A DNA stretch of 64,000 bases from Paraphysomonas bandaiensis (GCA_965644295.1 CBFFRP010000615.1:1-64000), one strand, 5' to 3'; shown: positions 46,740 through 58,106, numbered from the stretch's first letter. The notes: a model not told the origin generated them from the sequence alone. Made by a program: numbers and translations.

Positions 46740-48543
46740 ATGCCACTCCGTTTACGTTTGTATCTCTCTCTTCCCTCTATACCATCACGATGTATGTCTA
46801 ATAAGAGATCACTGAGGAGGGGTCAGTTAACGGATGACATGGAGGCTCTGCTGCGTGCGGGGGGTCGAGCCAATCGAGAGAGATCAGACAGTGTGACTCC
46901 TCAAATGCTTCAGGAGAGAATCAACCATAAGAAATTAATTGAAGCATATAGAGTAAACTCTTCTTTAGCAGTGTCCCTTAAAGATATGGGCTTTGGGTCC
47001 AAGAGACGTGTCCATCAAGTGTACAACAAGATCCCTTTAACGGCTGACAATTTCTATAGTAAGACTGCGCCAAAGACACCGACTGGAGCGGGAGGGCACG
47101 GGATGCTCTTGGCATCGGCTACGAAGCACTGGCCGGTGTTTCCTCATATGCTTCCTGAGGTTGCCTTTGCAGGCCACTCTAATAGCGGCAAGGTGCTCCC
47201 TTGCATCCTATTGCATTGCTGTGTTGTATTGTCATGCTATATACTGTAGTATTGTTGTATGTATCTTTATAATCGGGTTGGGATATATGTGCAGAGTACT
47301 CTGGTAAATGCGATGGTTGGAGTCAGTCCAAAGTCCGGTCCGGCTGGAGTGAGCGAGAGGGCGGGATGGACGGATAAGCTGTGTTTCTTTCAGGTCGCTC
47401 TGTTAATTATTCAAACCTCTGTATTTAATATTGTCGACATATTTTTAGCTGGGACGTAAGCCCCCCGTGGTGACCCTAGTGGATCTGCCCGGGTATGGAC
47501 ACGCAGTGGCCCCCCAGTCCATGCTTAATGCGTGGTCAAAGATGACCAAAAACTACCTCTCATCGAGATTAATATTGTCAAGGTATGACTTTTAGTACGA
47601 ATCGTTGTGTATATATGGGTGCGGTACGAATGCAGCGTATGAGTATGTGCGTTTAGTCTACAAGTATAAGAGTCTTATAGTAGCATACGGCATAGTGTGT
47701 ATATTGACAGTTGCCTATCAGGTGCTACGTTCTCGTGGATTGTCAGCGGGGTCTATGTAGGGCAGATAAGAATATCCTCAGATTCATGCAAAAGGTTACC
47801 CTTTTTATTTCTGTTCCATATTTTTTAACTTTTGATGTCTAACAGAACAAAGTCCCATGGAAGGTAAGATACAGTATAACCTTTTGTAGAAAATTACAGT
47901 GTATTCAGTGTGTGTTGTTATCGACATAATTGTGTGCATGGCTGAATCATGTAAAGATATGAATTTGTAGATCATTCTCACTAAATGTGATTTACTGCCG
48001 GCTGAAGAGGTTGCAGCTTCAATGAGTATCGTATATAATGAAGCAATGAATATTCGTTCTCCCTCGGCGGCGCGTGTCCATAAAAAGATGGAAAAGAAGG
48101 CAATGAATGACGAAATATCTAGCGACGAAGACAGTGACTCTGAGGCATCGTTGGACGAAGCTTCTGAAGAAGGTGACCCACTTTTGGATATAACAGATGT
48201 CGCGGCTGTGAGGCATGTTGTAATACCTGTGGCTGCCAGTACTGGAGCAGGTGTATCTGGCCTATGGGCAGACATAAAGTCATGTGTGCGGGCTGTGACC
48301 AACACTAACACACATCATGATAGTGGTACGGATACTCCAAGGAGCTCTTCAGATGATAGCCAAGGGCCGTTTGTGTATATGAAAGGACCTGGCTCGGAGA
48401 AGTCGCAGCAAAGCCCAGTACAGGATATGATGGTGAGAGAGCACCCCTTGGCGAACGCGCAAAGAAGGCGCTTGGCCTCTGCCAATAAAGAGCTACGTGC
48501 AAGTTCCTCGTTTACTATAGTTAAACAGAAATCCCCTCGATAG
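46740..48543 (+). CDS. EngB/YihA-type GTP-binding protein
   Basis: The six in-phase exons are 46740-47192, 47295-47393, 47449-47582, 47722-47794, 47846-47863 and 47971-48543, giving 449 residues. G-motifs follow in order: G1 FAGHSNSGKS (split after K151), G3 DLPGYGHA, G4 TKCDLL, and a G5-like ASTGAGVSGL. EngB proteins are ribosome-assembly GTPases of bacteria and of eukaryotic organelles. The 130-residue basic N-terminal extension fits organelle targeting plus a lineage-specific region, but no clear transit peptide was confirmed. Differences from bacterial EngB (about 200 residues) are an acidic Ser/Asp/Glu insert between G4 and G5 (SSDEDSDSEASLDEASEEGD) and a long Ser-rich C-terminus. Exon 5 is only 18 nt and encodes NKVPWK, the strand leading to G4. 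An alternative start is the in-frame ATG at about 46791. Confidence 0.9.
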
Positions 48544-48719
48544 ATGGATTCCGCTTTCTAGGGGGTAGTGCAATAGAATAGATTGTTGATAGTATTTGTG
48601 GATAAATTAAGGCTATATACATTTTTCGATACGTCAGAATCTACGGGTGGAATACTGTGCTAGGATTCATTCAGTGGATAGTACTGAGTCAAAGGTTGTG
48701 CTGAGTTGTAGATGCTCGC

Positions 48720-49000
48720 AATAAACATGTTGTCTCACTGGTAGAAGTCTGAACAAGAAGAACGAAACATTACGCTACGATATCGTGAGAATGACATGGG
48801 TGTTGAATTTTGCTGTTTGTGAGCAAATTAAAAAACTGTAGTTTCTAAGATATTTGAATTATAACCGTTACTCAAAGAACACAGTTGTAGCTGACCGTAT
48901 TATTGAGAACCAATGATATGATAGCTATTGCTGTACTGAAACTGAAATATATTGACTGTACAAGATAGTGACTGCGTAAGAGCGTACTAGAAATGGTAGG
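48720..49000 (+). repeat. Dispersed repeat family D, copy 2
   Basis: Direct-orientation relative of 23800-24090, with the same ordered blocks (CTGTTTGTGAGCAAATT, ATATTTGAATTATA, AATGATATGATA, ACTGAAACTGAAATATATTG). Confidence 0.5.
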
Positions 49001-49770
49001 TGTAGTAGAGATAATGAGATACTCTAGAATCTCTAAGTCTACTTCATTCAGACCAAAAGCAATGCCTATAGCTCTTATCTGCTCTTCACTAGCACTGGCT
49101 ATTGAAGGATCAAGGATCAACTCCTCCTAACATTAATCTTTGGGTCGTTCTTACTGACTCCAAAATAGAAGGCTCTTGTACTCTATCCAGTACCTCCTCA
49201 ACCATATAGTAATCAACGATAGAAAAGTAAATAAATAACATGAATATGTCTACAACTACAATACTATCTACAAGAAACTACCAGAGAAAAGAAATTGTAT
49301 CTTATTTTCAATGATTCATATGTATCTATCTACGATTCCGTGATCAATGGAATGAACATTATTCATATTCAATACCAAACACATCAGTCTAACACAGTTG
49401 ATCATGATAACTCATTATCACTGTATAAGGGAAGATACATTCAGTATTTTCATTGTAGTTGAAACCTTGTATACATACTTGCAAGCACAATCAATCCTCA
49501 ATAAGCAATGAAAGAAATACGTAAAGTATAACTGTCTTATGGATAATCTGGCAATACACGTCTATTATCAGCGTGGATATCAAACCCGGAATTCCCCAGT
49601 AAACTTCTCCAGCCTTAAGCATCAATATATATATAATAAGATCATATACATATATATCATATATATATATCATCAATCGTTATCTTCATCATTATGTTTC
49701 ATTATTGATAATCCTGTCTTTCTTTGTCTTTTGAATGTGGTTATATATAAGTATCAATGATAAGCGGGAA
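49001..49770 (-). repeat. Dispersed repeat family A, copy 2
   Basis: Reverse complement of 481-1178, best conserved near 49540-49760. An ORF on the minus strand (48872-49120) includes SIASASEEQIRAIG, matching the copy-1 ORF. Upstream of it a short in-frame piece starting ATG (MVEEVLDRVQEPSIL) is separated by a frameshift around a doubled GATCCTT (about 49108-49120). The ancestral protein is therefore broken here. Confidence 0.6.
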
Positions 49771-50051
49771 TTGTCATATATTGTCATAATATATCATCTA
49801 TCTTACTGTGAAATATGGCAATAATAATATTCAACCTATGTTGTACAGATAGTATGTACAAACTTAAGCATATAATATACAATAGAGAGCTTATATATAG
49901 CGTAGAGAATAACCTGATAACTGGTTATTACGATAAATCGAGTTGGTGAATGACAATGAATGATGAATGATATCTCTTATAAAATATAATATAATTTTCT
50001 GCTTGAAGTGTTTATCTAAGCTTTTTGTTACTAAAAGTTCAACTACTATTT

Positions 50052-50324
50052 ATGTCGTTATCTAACATGGTAGCAGATGGAGGTTCGGATTGGAAGCAAC
50101 TTCTTAATTTTGACCAGCTTAGTGAAATCAACTGGTCAAAGAAGCTGAGAGTATGGCTGATGAGGAAGAACCGAGGAGCGCCCAGTGAGACCAGCAGCCA
50201 ATATGCGCCGGTAGCTGTTCGAAATAAGTATAAAGAGGATCTGGACAAGTGGCTGGACACATGCATCAGCTCGATATTCGAAGCACTGCAACCAATATAT
50301 TGCAATACTACTGTAAGAAGGTAG
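50052..50324 (+). CDS. Hypothetical 90-residue ORF beside the hAT element
   Basis: ATG-initiated with soluble, charged composition (WKQLLNFDQLSEINWSKKL, VRNKYKEDLDKWLDTC). Its 3' end runs into sequence related to the terminal region of the neighbouring hAT element, so it may be a truncated gene of a second hAT-like copy rather than a host gene. No domain recognised. Confidence 0.3.
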   Translation: MSLSNMVADGGSDWKQLLNFDQLSEINWSKKLRVWLMRKNRGAPSETSSQYAPVAVRNKYKEDLDKWLDTCISSIFEALQPIYCNTTVRR

Positions 50325-50425
50325 CGTTCCATCAACAATAGTGCAGTACTCTCTTAACCGACCCAACAATATTATTGAATATCACAGTATATTGGTTATT
50401 GGTTCCTAACCCTGCTACTTCCATA
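50285..50425. repeat. Second hAT-type right end
   Basis: The segment resembles the right end of the hAT element at 51130-51259 (CAATATATTGCAATA, GTTCCATCAACAATAG, ending TTCCTAACCCTG). It indicates another, truncated insertion immediately left of the complete one. Confidence 0.45.
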
Positions 50426-50494
50426 AAAATAATCAGTGGTAAGTACCATTATCCAGTAATGTCCATGAGAAACAGAAGTTTGTGACAATTAAAG

Positions 50495-51259
50495 CAGGGC
50501 TAGGAAACAATATATTGAGTTGCAATACATTATATACAATATATTGCAATATATTGTAAAATATATTGATTGGTCGACCGGCCAAAAATCCCATCAATAT
50601 TGTTTCTGTTAAAGTAGCTCACAATATATTGCAATCAATATATTATGATAGTCATAAAAGTGAAGATTCTCAACTGTAGGGTGCAAAAATGGATATAAAT
50701 AACCGAGAAATTGATTACAACATTACAGAGGATGATGAAGCTGATGTTGACTATGCAACTAAAAATCTTCAGTCAGCTCAAAAAATTAAGAAACGTACAC
50801 GTTCACGAGTCATTAACGGTTACCAGGCCGTGGTATGTACTTCCAATACATGGGAACGTCTGTTTAGCGCAGCTAAACATATTATATCAGTGTTGCGCAG
50901 AAGTATCCATCCTACTTAATATGCTGTTGTTTCTGAAAGCTATATTATGGCCGGATACTAGCATATTTCAATTAATTCTGTGGATGAATATGTTGATGTT
51001 GACGTCACCGATGATGGCTCACAGGATGAGGATTTTTAGTCGGTATAAGCAGCAGTTGGTTTGGTTGTCATGTGATCTCAATACCTAATACTAAAAATGG
51101 AATCTACGGATGTGTTTGCTTACTGATTAGTCATCATATATTGCAATACATTGACAATATATTGTAATTGTATTGTTGGGCCTGTTTAAAATCTCCATCA
51201 ATACTATTGATGGAACGCTCTCTAACAATAGTATTGCAATATATTGTTTCCTAGCCCTG
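50495..51259 (+). mobile_element. hAT-type DNA transposon, internally deleted (765 bp)
   Basis: The terminal inverted repeats start CAGGGCTAGGAAACAATAT (50495) and end ATATTGTTTCCTAGCCCTG (51259). They are flanked by 8-bp target duplications that match at seven of eight bases (AATTAAAG, 50487-50494; GATTAAAG, 51260-51267). CAGNG-type termini and 8-bp duplications define the hAT superfamily. Subterminal regions are rich in CAATATATTGCAATA motifs. It encloses a transposase remnant. Confidence 0.85.
50689..51088 (+). pseudogene. hAT transposase C-terminal (dimerisation) fragment
   Basis: The ORF at 50690-50919 carries SNTWERLFSAAKHIISVLRRSIHPT, the hATC dimerisation signature. Just before its stop the reading shifts frame to NMLLFLKAILWPD, the usual continuation of that domain, and runs to 51088. 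The catalytic N-terminal part is missing. The copy is therefore truncated and frameshifted, and inactive. Confidence 0.8.
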
Positions 51260-51267
51260 GATTAAAG

Positions 51268-51750
51268 ATACAGAAAGGCTGTAGCAAGAATATAATAAAC
51301 TGATTAAGTAATAAGTTTGATAGTTAAACACAAGCGTGCTTTTCACTTCTGTAACAACTCCCTATTCAAGCGACTCAACAGATTTTACCCATCGAGGTAA
51401 GAAACAGGCAGAACTCAAGATTCTAGTTATTAATCTGATTCATAATTCGACAGAATTCATGTGTGGTAGTATCGTAGGCGAGAAATACCTCTATTTACAA
51501 CCCTTTACTCGAACTTTTTTTTATCAGAATGGAAAAAAGTAAACAGTAACTACACCACGTACAATAGCAATTATATAATCCGGGAAGGATTCCAACGTAG
51601 CTCAGAGTAAGGCATCCAGCGATTGCATTGAGCAGTCGGGTAGATACATCACGAGGCCCATAAAATCAAACTGCTTTAGCAACTGCTACATAATATATTC
51701 ATCAATACGTACAATGTTATCGACATAGCATATTAATATACAGACACACT
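51268..51750. other. Intergenic, no gene seen
   Basis: A 68-codon ORF without ATG support (51336-51542) is the longest reading. No repeats recognised. It is the 3' flank of the Ser/Arg-rich gene. Confidence 0.35.
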
Positions 51751-51757
51751 GTCTAAA

Positions 51758-53584
51758 TCAGTGGTCGTCAAATGGCATATTGTACATATCTAATATGTTT
51801 CTGAGTGTAGGGGAGTGGATATCTCGCTCTTCATTTGGTTCATCACGAGAAGTAGCAGGCGCATCTGCAATGAAATCATTGTTGCTGGTGTCCGAGCTCT
51901 TCGGGGGCTCTTGACTCGTGCCTTGAGCCGCTTTCGCTTGTTTCCGCACATGTTTCATTAGGCGGAGCTTAGCCAGACCAACCTCCCCTGTAGTTCTCAT
52001 GCTAATTAGTTTCAGTACCTTCTCTTTGTCTGCTTTACTGGGAGAACGAATCATCGGCGATCTTCCGCCTCCTGAGGGATTACTTACACTTGTTGTGTCG
52101 ATTCGTACGCGGTTGCGGGGGGATCGGTTTGCTGGGGATCTGCTGCCCGTTGACCTATTACTTGGAGAACGAGATCCGCTTGAACGGTCGGTGGCGCACC
52201 ATTCACCGGTAGCGCAAGGAGAAATACCAGGTGTTGCAAATGGAGTCCGACTGCTACTAGGTGAATACAGGCGAGAAGTGTCACCATCAGAGTTGAAAGT
52301 GCCCTTCGGGGTTGTGTTTGAAGGGGAGTTGAATGCAAAATACCCGCTTGAAATTGGATCATGAGCATTGCTGGTTCCGACATGTACTGATGCAACACTC
52401 TCCTCATCGACACTAGGAAGAGATAGAAGTGTGGGTTTCAACGCTTCTTTGGACACCATCTCTCCTCTAGAAAGATATCCGACCAGCTTATTATACTCTG
52501 GCGAGTCTCCAGCCAGATAAACGTTGGGAAAACCTTTCTTCCTTCCTCTACTCTCGTCATACGCCGCAATATCGCCTAATGTGTCAGAAGGCAAAGTAGC
52601 CATTACACCCATTGCTACCTGCTTGAATTTGCTCTTGAACCCTAACTTAGGTTTCGGTTTAGGGGGAAGTGGATAATCCTCATCATCATCATCGTCCATA
52701 GTCTTGGATGCCGTCAAGTTCGGTACGATCTCACTACAAACCTCATTGTTCGTACTCTCCAAGCTGATAACTGAGACAGTTTCACTAACATCACATGCGT
52801 TGTGGTGTCGTTTATTGCTGCTGAAATATCCTGTTGTATGACCTCGATTGGCTTCTAGTCTCTTCACATCTCTGCACCATCTCTTATAGTAAAAGAGTGG
52901 CGGTACTCGCATTTGCATCTTTTTGCAGACGAGAATGACATCATCCCTCTTCGGAGGAGAAGTATCTGTAGGGGCGAATAAACCGGCATATAAAACAAGT
53001 TGTCGTGCCTCTGGTATCGACAAGAAGACCCCCATATGCTCCTTAAGGTGAGCCAGTATGTTGTCATAGTTGTGTTCTGGGGCACACGATTCGGTGTAAA
53101 CCAATCGAGCGAGTATGTGTTTGGCCCGCTTGTTATCCCCTACCGCTCTCTCAACCTTCATGAGGGCTCGATAGAGTATAGCACAGTTGATAGTATTGAC
53201 GCTATTGACTAACAGTAACACGTATCTCTTATGTTTCTCCTCAGGAGTCATGTGAGATATAGTAGTCGCAGTGGTCTGATAGGACACACCGCCATGAGGG
53301 CTCAGTGAGGTGTTATGAGGGCTGTCTACATGTGAGTCATGAGGGACCCGCTGATCATTAAAGGGGACCCTCTGATCCCTCTGACACACAGACGAGGGCT
53401 GTCGACCTGTGGGGGAACGAGAGAAGGTCTGTCTACTAACAGGTGAACGACTCCGTCTCTTAAGAAGAGGGCTTGATGATGGACGACTCATACTCATACT
53501 GCATGACCTGGACCTGCTGCTGGTCCGGTCGGGTCGGGAGTAGGCGGAGTATGGTCGTGTACGGGACGTCAATGAGGGGCTCAT
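51758..53584 (-). CDS. Ser/Arg-rich protein of unknown function, 608 residues
   Basis: An intronless ORF starting with ATG. The N-terminus (1-70) is an SR-rich low-complexity segment (RTSSRSRSCSMSMSRP, RRSRSPVSRQ). A compact, probably helical region lies at about 115-245 (EKHKRYVLLLVNSVNTINC, KRAKHILARLVYTES, KKMQMRVPPLFYYKRWC). Then come an acidic run (DDDDDEDYPLPPKPKPK) and a C-terminal part with repeated Ser-Pro-Ser-Asn-Arg-Ser-type units (SRSPSNRSTGSRSP). The C-terminal tail ends in NILDMYNMPFDDH. I recognise no family. SR-like tails suggest a phosphoregulated or RNA-associated protein, but this is only inference. Confidence 0.75.
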   Translation of the reverse strand: MSPSLTSRTRPYSAYSRPDRTSSRSRSCSMSMSRPSSSPLLKRRSRSPVSRQTFSRSPTGRQPSSVCQRDQRVPFNDQRVPHDSHVDSPHNTSLSPHGGVSYQTTATTISHMTPEEKHKRYVLLLVNSVNTINCAILYRALMKVERAVGDNKRAKHILARLVYTESCAPEHNYDNILAHLKEHMGVFLSIPEARQLVLYAGLFAPTDTSPPKRDDVILVCKKMQMRVPPLFYYKRWCRDVKRLEANRGHTTGYFSSNKRHHNACDVSETVSVISLESTNNEVCSEIVPNLTASKTMDDDDDEDYPLPPKPKPKLGFKSKFKQVAMGVMATLPSDTLGDIAAYDESRGRKKGFPNVYLAGDSPEYNKLVGYLSRGEMVSKEALKPTLLSLPSVDEESVASVHVGTSNAHDPISSGYFAFNSPSNTTPKGTFNSDGDTSRLYSPSSSRTPFATPGISPCATGEWCATDRSSGSRSPSNRSTGSRSPANRSPRNRVRIDTTSVSNPSGGGRSPMIRSPSKADKEKVLKLISMRTTGEVGLAKLRLMKHVRKQAKAAQGTSQEPPKSSDTSNNDFIADAPATSRDEPNEERDIHSPTLRNILDMYNMPFDDH

Positions 53585-53724
53585 ACAGCGATATCTCCCC
53601 TCGCTATGAGGAGAGATTGAGACTGATTGAGGTGGAAGTGTGTTTTAATGGGGGTGAGAGTAGTGAGGTTGAGGTTACGGCTACATTAGAGGCGGATCAT
53701 GCCATATCTACCTCTATCTACTGT

Positions 53725-53755
53725 ACATATATACATACATACATACATTAACACC
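53725..53755. repeat. Short CATA microsatellite
   Basis: Four to five CATA units, followed by CACACGTACACGTACACG. It lies upstream of the Ser/Arg-rich gene start (53584, minus) and of the small plus-strand ORF at 54653. Confidence 0.7.
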
Positions 53756-54150
53756 ACACTGCTATATACATACACACGTACACGTACACGGCCCTGCTGT
53801 GCATACACTCCTAACCCCATCATCCAGCAGTTCCATATATACTGCATACTACCACTGTATTTAGCCGTTTTTCAACACATCCAGCAGTCAAATATCCCCA
53901 TTTTTTAGTCTTCAGAATCTGGATTTCGTTGGTTTTTTCCTGTTTTTTTTTGGTTATTGAGGCACTATACGCGACTAAGAGTTCGAGTGTAGAAACTATC
54001 TACAGGGGTTTTAAACGAATTACTTTACAATGAAGAAATATGCTACATTGAGTCCTATATTAACAGAGTAGATAGTGTTTGTTAAGGAGATATATTTCAT
54101 ACGAAACTATACACTTTCTAGAGTATAAAAATCCTGCTGGGGTGGTATAC

Positions 54151-54390
54151 CTACCGTATACCTACCGTATTACACACCTCAATACCGCTATACAAAACCG
54201 TTACATTGTCCTGGGTAACCGAACAGATAGCTGCCCGTGAACGGCTACATACACCAACACTCCACTTCAACACTTCTTTCAACGTCATGTCGTCAGAATA
54301 GCCAAAACTGTAATAAAATATCTGTAATTTTGGCCACGTTGTTTTCAGAAGTTTCGATATAAAATCCACCTCATATAAAAATTACCTTTA
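54151..54390 (-). pseudogene. Coding-like fragment
   Basis: The open frame reads protein-like (FISKLLKTTWPKLQIFYYSF, LKEVLKWSVGVCSRSRAA) but has no ATG and stops a few codons after an apparent donor (GAGGTGTGT). It may be an isolated exon or gene relic. Not recognised. Confidence 0.2.
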
Positions 54391-54652
54391 AAATTTTCAT
54401 TTCTGTCCACGTTGTTCACCACTTTTTGTCTAAGAAAAAGAGGGGAATGAATCAACGGGTTTCTCTATATGGATTTTAGCTATAGAATTCCTCGTTAAGT
54501 TCCTATCCAACCCCTCGGGCTCTCTGCTCTTAACTAACTAACCAGTCAGTCCAAAGTACACCTGAATATATCAGTCAACACCGCATCATGTAGCACAAGA
54601 CACTGTCCTGTCATTGACTGTATCTGATCATAGGCTCCTGTCATCGCTGCAT

Positions 54653-54883
54653 ATGGAATCAGAGGCATCTAGTTATCTATCTGTGTTTGATGAGTCTCTA
54701 GGGGCCCAACTAACAGGCCCGTGTACCCTCATACACATGTGCATACTGCTCTTAGGCTGGGTGTTTCTTATGGATGTCTTCAGACTGGTGTATGTCGACA
54801 GAGCTCTGCTGCTGTTCCAGTCGATTGATATCCTCATATTCACATCGCGACATAAGAAACTCAACGCTGTCATTAAGATTTAA
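54653..54883 (+). CDS. Hypothetical small membrane protein, 76 residues
   Basis: ATG-initiated. An acidic N-terminus (MESEASSYLSVFDES) is followed by one clear hydrophobic segment (about LIHMCILLLGWVFLMDVF) and a second weaker one (LLLFQSIDILIF), ending in a basic tail (RHKKLNAVIKI). Spacing and polarity suit a small two-helix membrane protein. No family recognised. If real, it is head-to-head with the Ser/Arg-rich gene, matching the pattern elsewhere in the window. Confidence 0.4.
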   Translation: MESEASSYLSVFDESLGAQLTGPCTLIHMCILLLGWVFLMDVFRLVYVDRALLLFQSIDILIFTSRHKKLNAVIKI

Positions 54884-54889
54884 AGATTG

Positions 54890-56300
54890 ATTGATACTAA
54901 ACATGTGGTCAACAGAATGGAGTAGTATAGCTAATACTGTTGATAATGTATGGGCGTGTATTCTATTCGTATATAAATTGTCAATATGGATTAGATGTAT
55001 AGGATTGTGTGATTGTTATTAGGGCGTGTTTTACGAATAATAACATAGATGTATTGGTAGCATGATTGCCTAGGGCTAATTATCATTAGCCGGCGGGCCA
55101 TAGCTGACCAGTAAGGACATGTTGCTTATGTCTTAGACGATGTAAGTTAATGTAATTACAGAATATTATTCTGCACATCTATCTTGTTCAATTAGATTGC
55201 TCTCCCCATGCGTAGTATACTTTCGTATATTCAGATCCTACAGTACGGTATGGAGGTACTTCTTATCAAAGAATAAGTATTGAAGCTGCTTTTTTATCTT
55301 TTACACCTTCTATGCAATGTTAGGCCGAGGCATTGTCTTGTACTACACACCAGCACTGTTATAATTGGAAGTTAACCTTTCTCAAGAAAAATAAATATCA
55401 TTACTAATCTAAACACTTTACAACATATCCATGTAATATTTGGTGAAATGTATTCTCATTAACATTAGTTGGTCATACGCCCACCCGTCTATCCTATATC
55501 CATAAATATCTTATATAGGTATACATCAGCAACAGAATCTATTTCCTTTGTAACTCTATTTATTCTTGAGAATTAAGTGCTGGTTTTTCCTATTGCTGCA
55601 CACTAATCTTTCACTATATATCATATCATGCAGAAGAACTCAGCAAGCTCTAATTTCATAATAATCTGACATGATTTTGCACCTGCTGCGAGATATATTT
55701 TTCAACGGATACAATCTTATGTTTGATAGGTGATAGGAAGGATGTAGTTGGGATATAGAATTGTGTATTATCTATTGCAATAATAGCATTGTTGATCGGT
55801 TAGAAAAGTATTGCAATATTATTGATAGGAAGCCAGCTTACAAATCACACTATTATAGTATATAGTATATAGTATCATATTCCCTCTGAGCCCTGACACA
55901 TGGTTATATATGTCCAAGCTAATAGTTATTTTATTGCCATGTTGTGTTTTGGTACCACTATACAACAGCGTTTCCATCCTTCGTTTTTCACAATGCATGC
56001 CTTCCGGAATTTGATATTGTAATATAGTATAGGATGGTAATATGTACGAAATGGAAATTAGTGATCAAATTATGCATAAAACTCTTAAAATTGCATCGTT
56101 AGTATATTAAGAAGTATTGGTTCTACGTGATATCATTGAGGAAATGCTCGTCTACGTATTCCTACTAGCACATGTCGGACAAGCACTTGGCATGCAGTAA
56201 AACAAGCCGTACTCTGAACCGCTACTCGGACATTTTCAATCAAAGCTTCTTTCACAACTCTGCTCACAAAAGATTTAGGATTCGTAAGGATAAACATTGT
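54890..56300. other. AT-rich intergenic stretch, no gene seen
   Basis: Stops in all frames. Short TATTGCAATATTATTG motifs near 55770-55830 resemble the hAT subterminal motifs, and TAGTATATAGTATATAGTAT occurs near 55855. Nothing else is recognised. Confidence 0.45.
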
Positions 56301-56321
56301 TTTCATGCAACTAATACAACA

Positions 56322-58106
56322 TCATATTGTTCTATAAAGTTTACATTGGCTTGTGCACGCTTTAGCATATACAGTGGTATAATACGCACCATGCATAACA
56401 ATCCCGGAGTTTTTTTTGTCAATGTCTTCAAACCATCTATCCACAGCCCCAATTTCACACTCAGCGGACTTCAAGAGTTCTTCACCAGACATCAGATCTT
56501 CAATACTAGTTTCTGTTGTTGAATGGTCACCTAGCCACAGCGATGGATAGGAAGAAGACAGGGGAGGTACGTCCTCAACAAATCCAGAATCATCAACGGT
56601 CCCAGTATCTTGTTGATCTGACCTTATATATTTGCTTTTCTTAGATGACAAGTCTATTTGTTGAGAAGTGGCTTCGCTTTTCCGTTTGTTTTTATCGCTT
56701 TTAGAGTCTGTATTTACAGTGGGGTCATTATAAGTTATTACCACGGCTATATCTAATGACGTACCTGGTGCATGACATGGTAGAAACTGGACGCGATATT
56801 CAGCATCACTATCACACTCTTCACTGTCCACGTATTCACTATCACTAGGGCTGTCCCTTGGACATTTCCTTGAAGCTCGAGGTTGAGCTTGAGGCGGTTT
56901 GGCGACGGTTGTAGGAGACGGCCTCTGACTAGTCAGCCGTTTAACAGCCTCTATACTCTTTAATCCACCAACAACACACTCAGGATGTTGCTGGTAGTGA
57001 CGTTCTACGTTGAGGAGTCATGATGTTACCAACTAAGAACGCTGTATAATATACCTAATATTGTGTAGTCTAGAGGTGTTTTCGGCGCCTTCTTTCCACT
57101 AATAATGGGATAGAGATGCCTTTTACGCATGTTTGTCATCCAATTTCCCACCTAGAAAGAAGTTAGACAAGAGAGATATACAGCAGGTGAATAGGAGTGT
57201 AAATAGATATACCTGTTGGGGAGAGAGATGCAGCTGTGTCGCCAGTCTATGCTTCTCTTCTTGAGATGGAAACGGGTTGTCTGAGCACCCATATCAACAC
57301 ACAAATGAATGCATAAGTGTTCGCTGCTTGTCGCATATCACAGTTAATACGTTTACCCACCTTGATGGTCCACTAACCACCTCGTTAAAAAGTCAGTGGC
57401 GCTTCTATTTAGCCTTTTATTAGACCTTCCTTCCTCCCTACCATCATCAGGGGCCCGAGAATACCCAGTCACACTTTCTTCACCACCTGACCACGAATCA
57501 CTGCATAATATACGACATAAACGTGAACGCTTTGTGAAAGATAAAGATAATAGCAATATCAGTATACCTATTTGTGTCACCCTCGCGGTAGAGCATGGAA
57601 TGTGACCCATCATCACCACGGAGGGATGCAAACAAAGCCTCATCATCGCTGTCAACAGTAGCTACTGTTGTATTTGCAGTAGTAGAATGATCAGTCAAAA
57701 GCGGGCGCATATCTCTAGGCTGGGGACTCTGCAAAATATGAATTATTCCTATCGGAAACCCCATTGTATATTTTTCATAGCTACTATCGACCTGGTATTG
57801 CGCAATTACTGTCTTTTGAATATCTAAGAGCGTCTCTCGAATAAAATCACAATCGTTATTCGCAGTGCTTCTCTCTCTGTGGCATCGTATAATTGCCTTT
57901 TCTAACTCGTCCAGTCGAGCTGCACCATTCAAAATACTCTCCTGGTCAGATGGACTGCTGGCTAGAGCTATCAATGTACTGGTATACTTCATAATAGACC
58001 TAACTACTTCAAGATAGCAGGAGCTAGCTGATTCTGACTCTCTGGAAGATGTTTGAGGTACATCACTGTTCGACTGATGCGATTGAGAGATTGTCAGTGA
58101 CTCCAT
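56322..58106 (-). CDS. TALE-class homeodomain transcription factor
   Basis: The five in-phase exons are 58106-57568, 57500-57361, 57280-57213, 57151-57055 and 57004-56322, giving about 508 residues. The homeodomain is spread over exons 2-4. Helix 1 is NRSATDFLTRWLVDHQ. The TALE three-residue loop region and helix 2 are DNPFPSQEEKHRLATQLHL. Helix 3 is SPQQVGNWMTNMRKRHLYP, with the invariant Asn in WMTN and the following Arg; Met replaces the usual Phe of WFxN. A basic/acidic C-terminal region (KNKRKSEA) may hold a nuclear signal. Two stretches in the last exon (56772-56716, and from 56390) also look like 57-nt introns with GT-AG ends. Removing the first keeps frame, so the exact C-terminus is uncertain. 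It is divergent from the NPHP3-like gene. Confidence 0.85.

Noticed and set aside
45062-46801. Four overlapping 540-577-codon ORFs across the TATG array
   Set aside because: Pure tetranucleotide repeat translated in three frames and on both strands; no independent coding signal.
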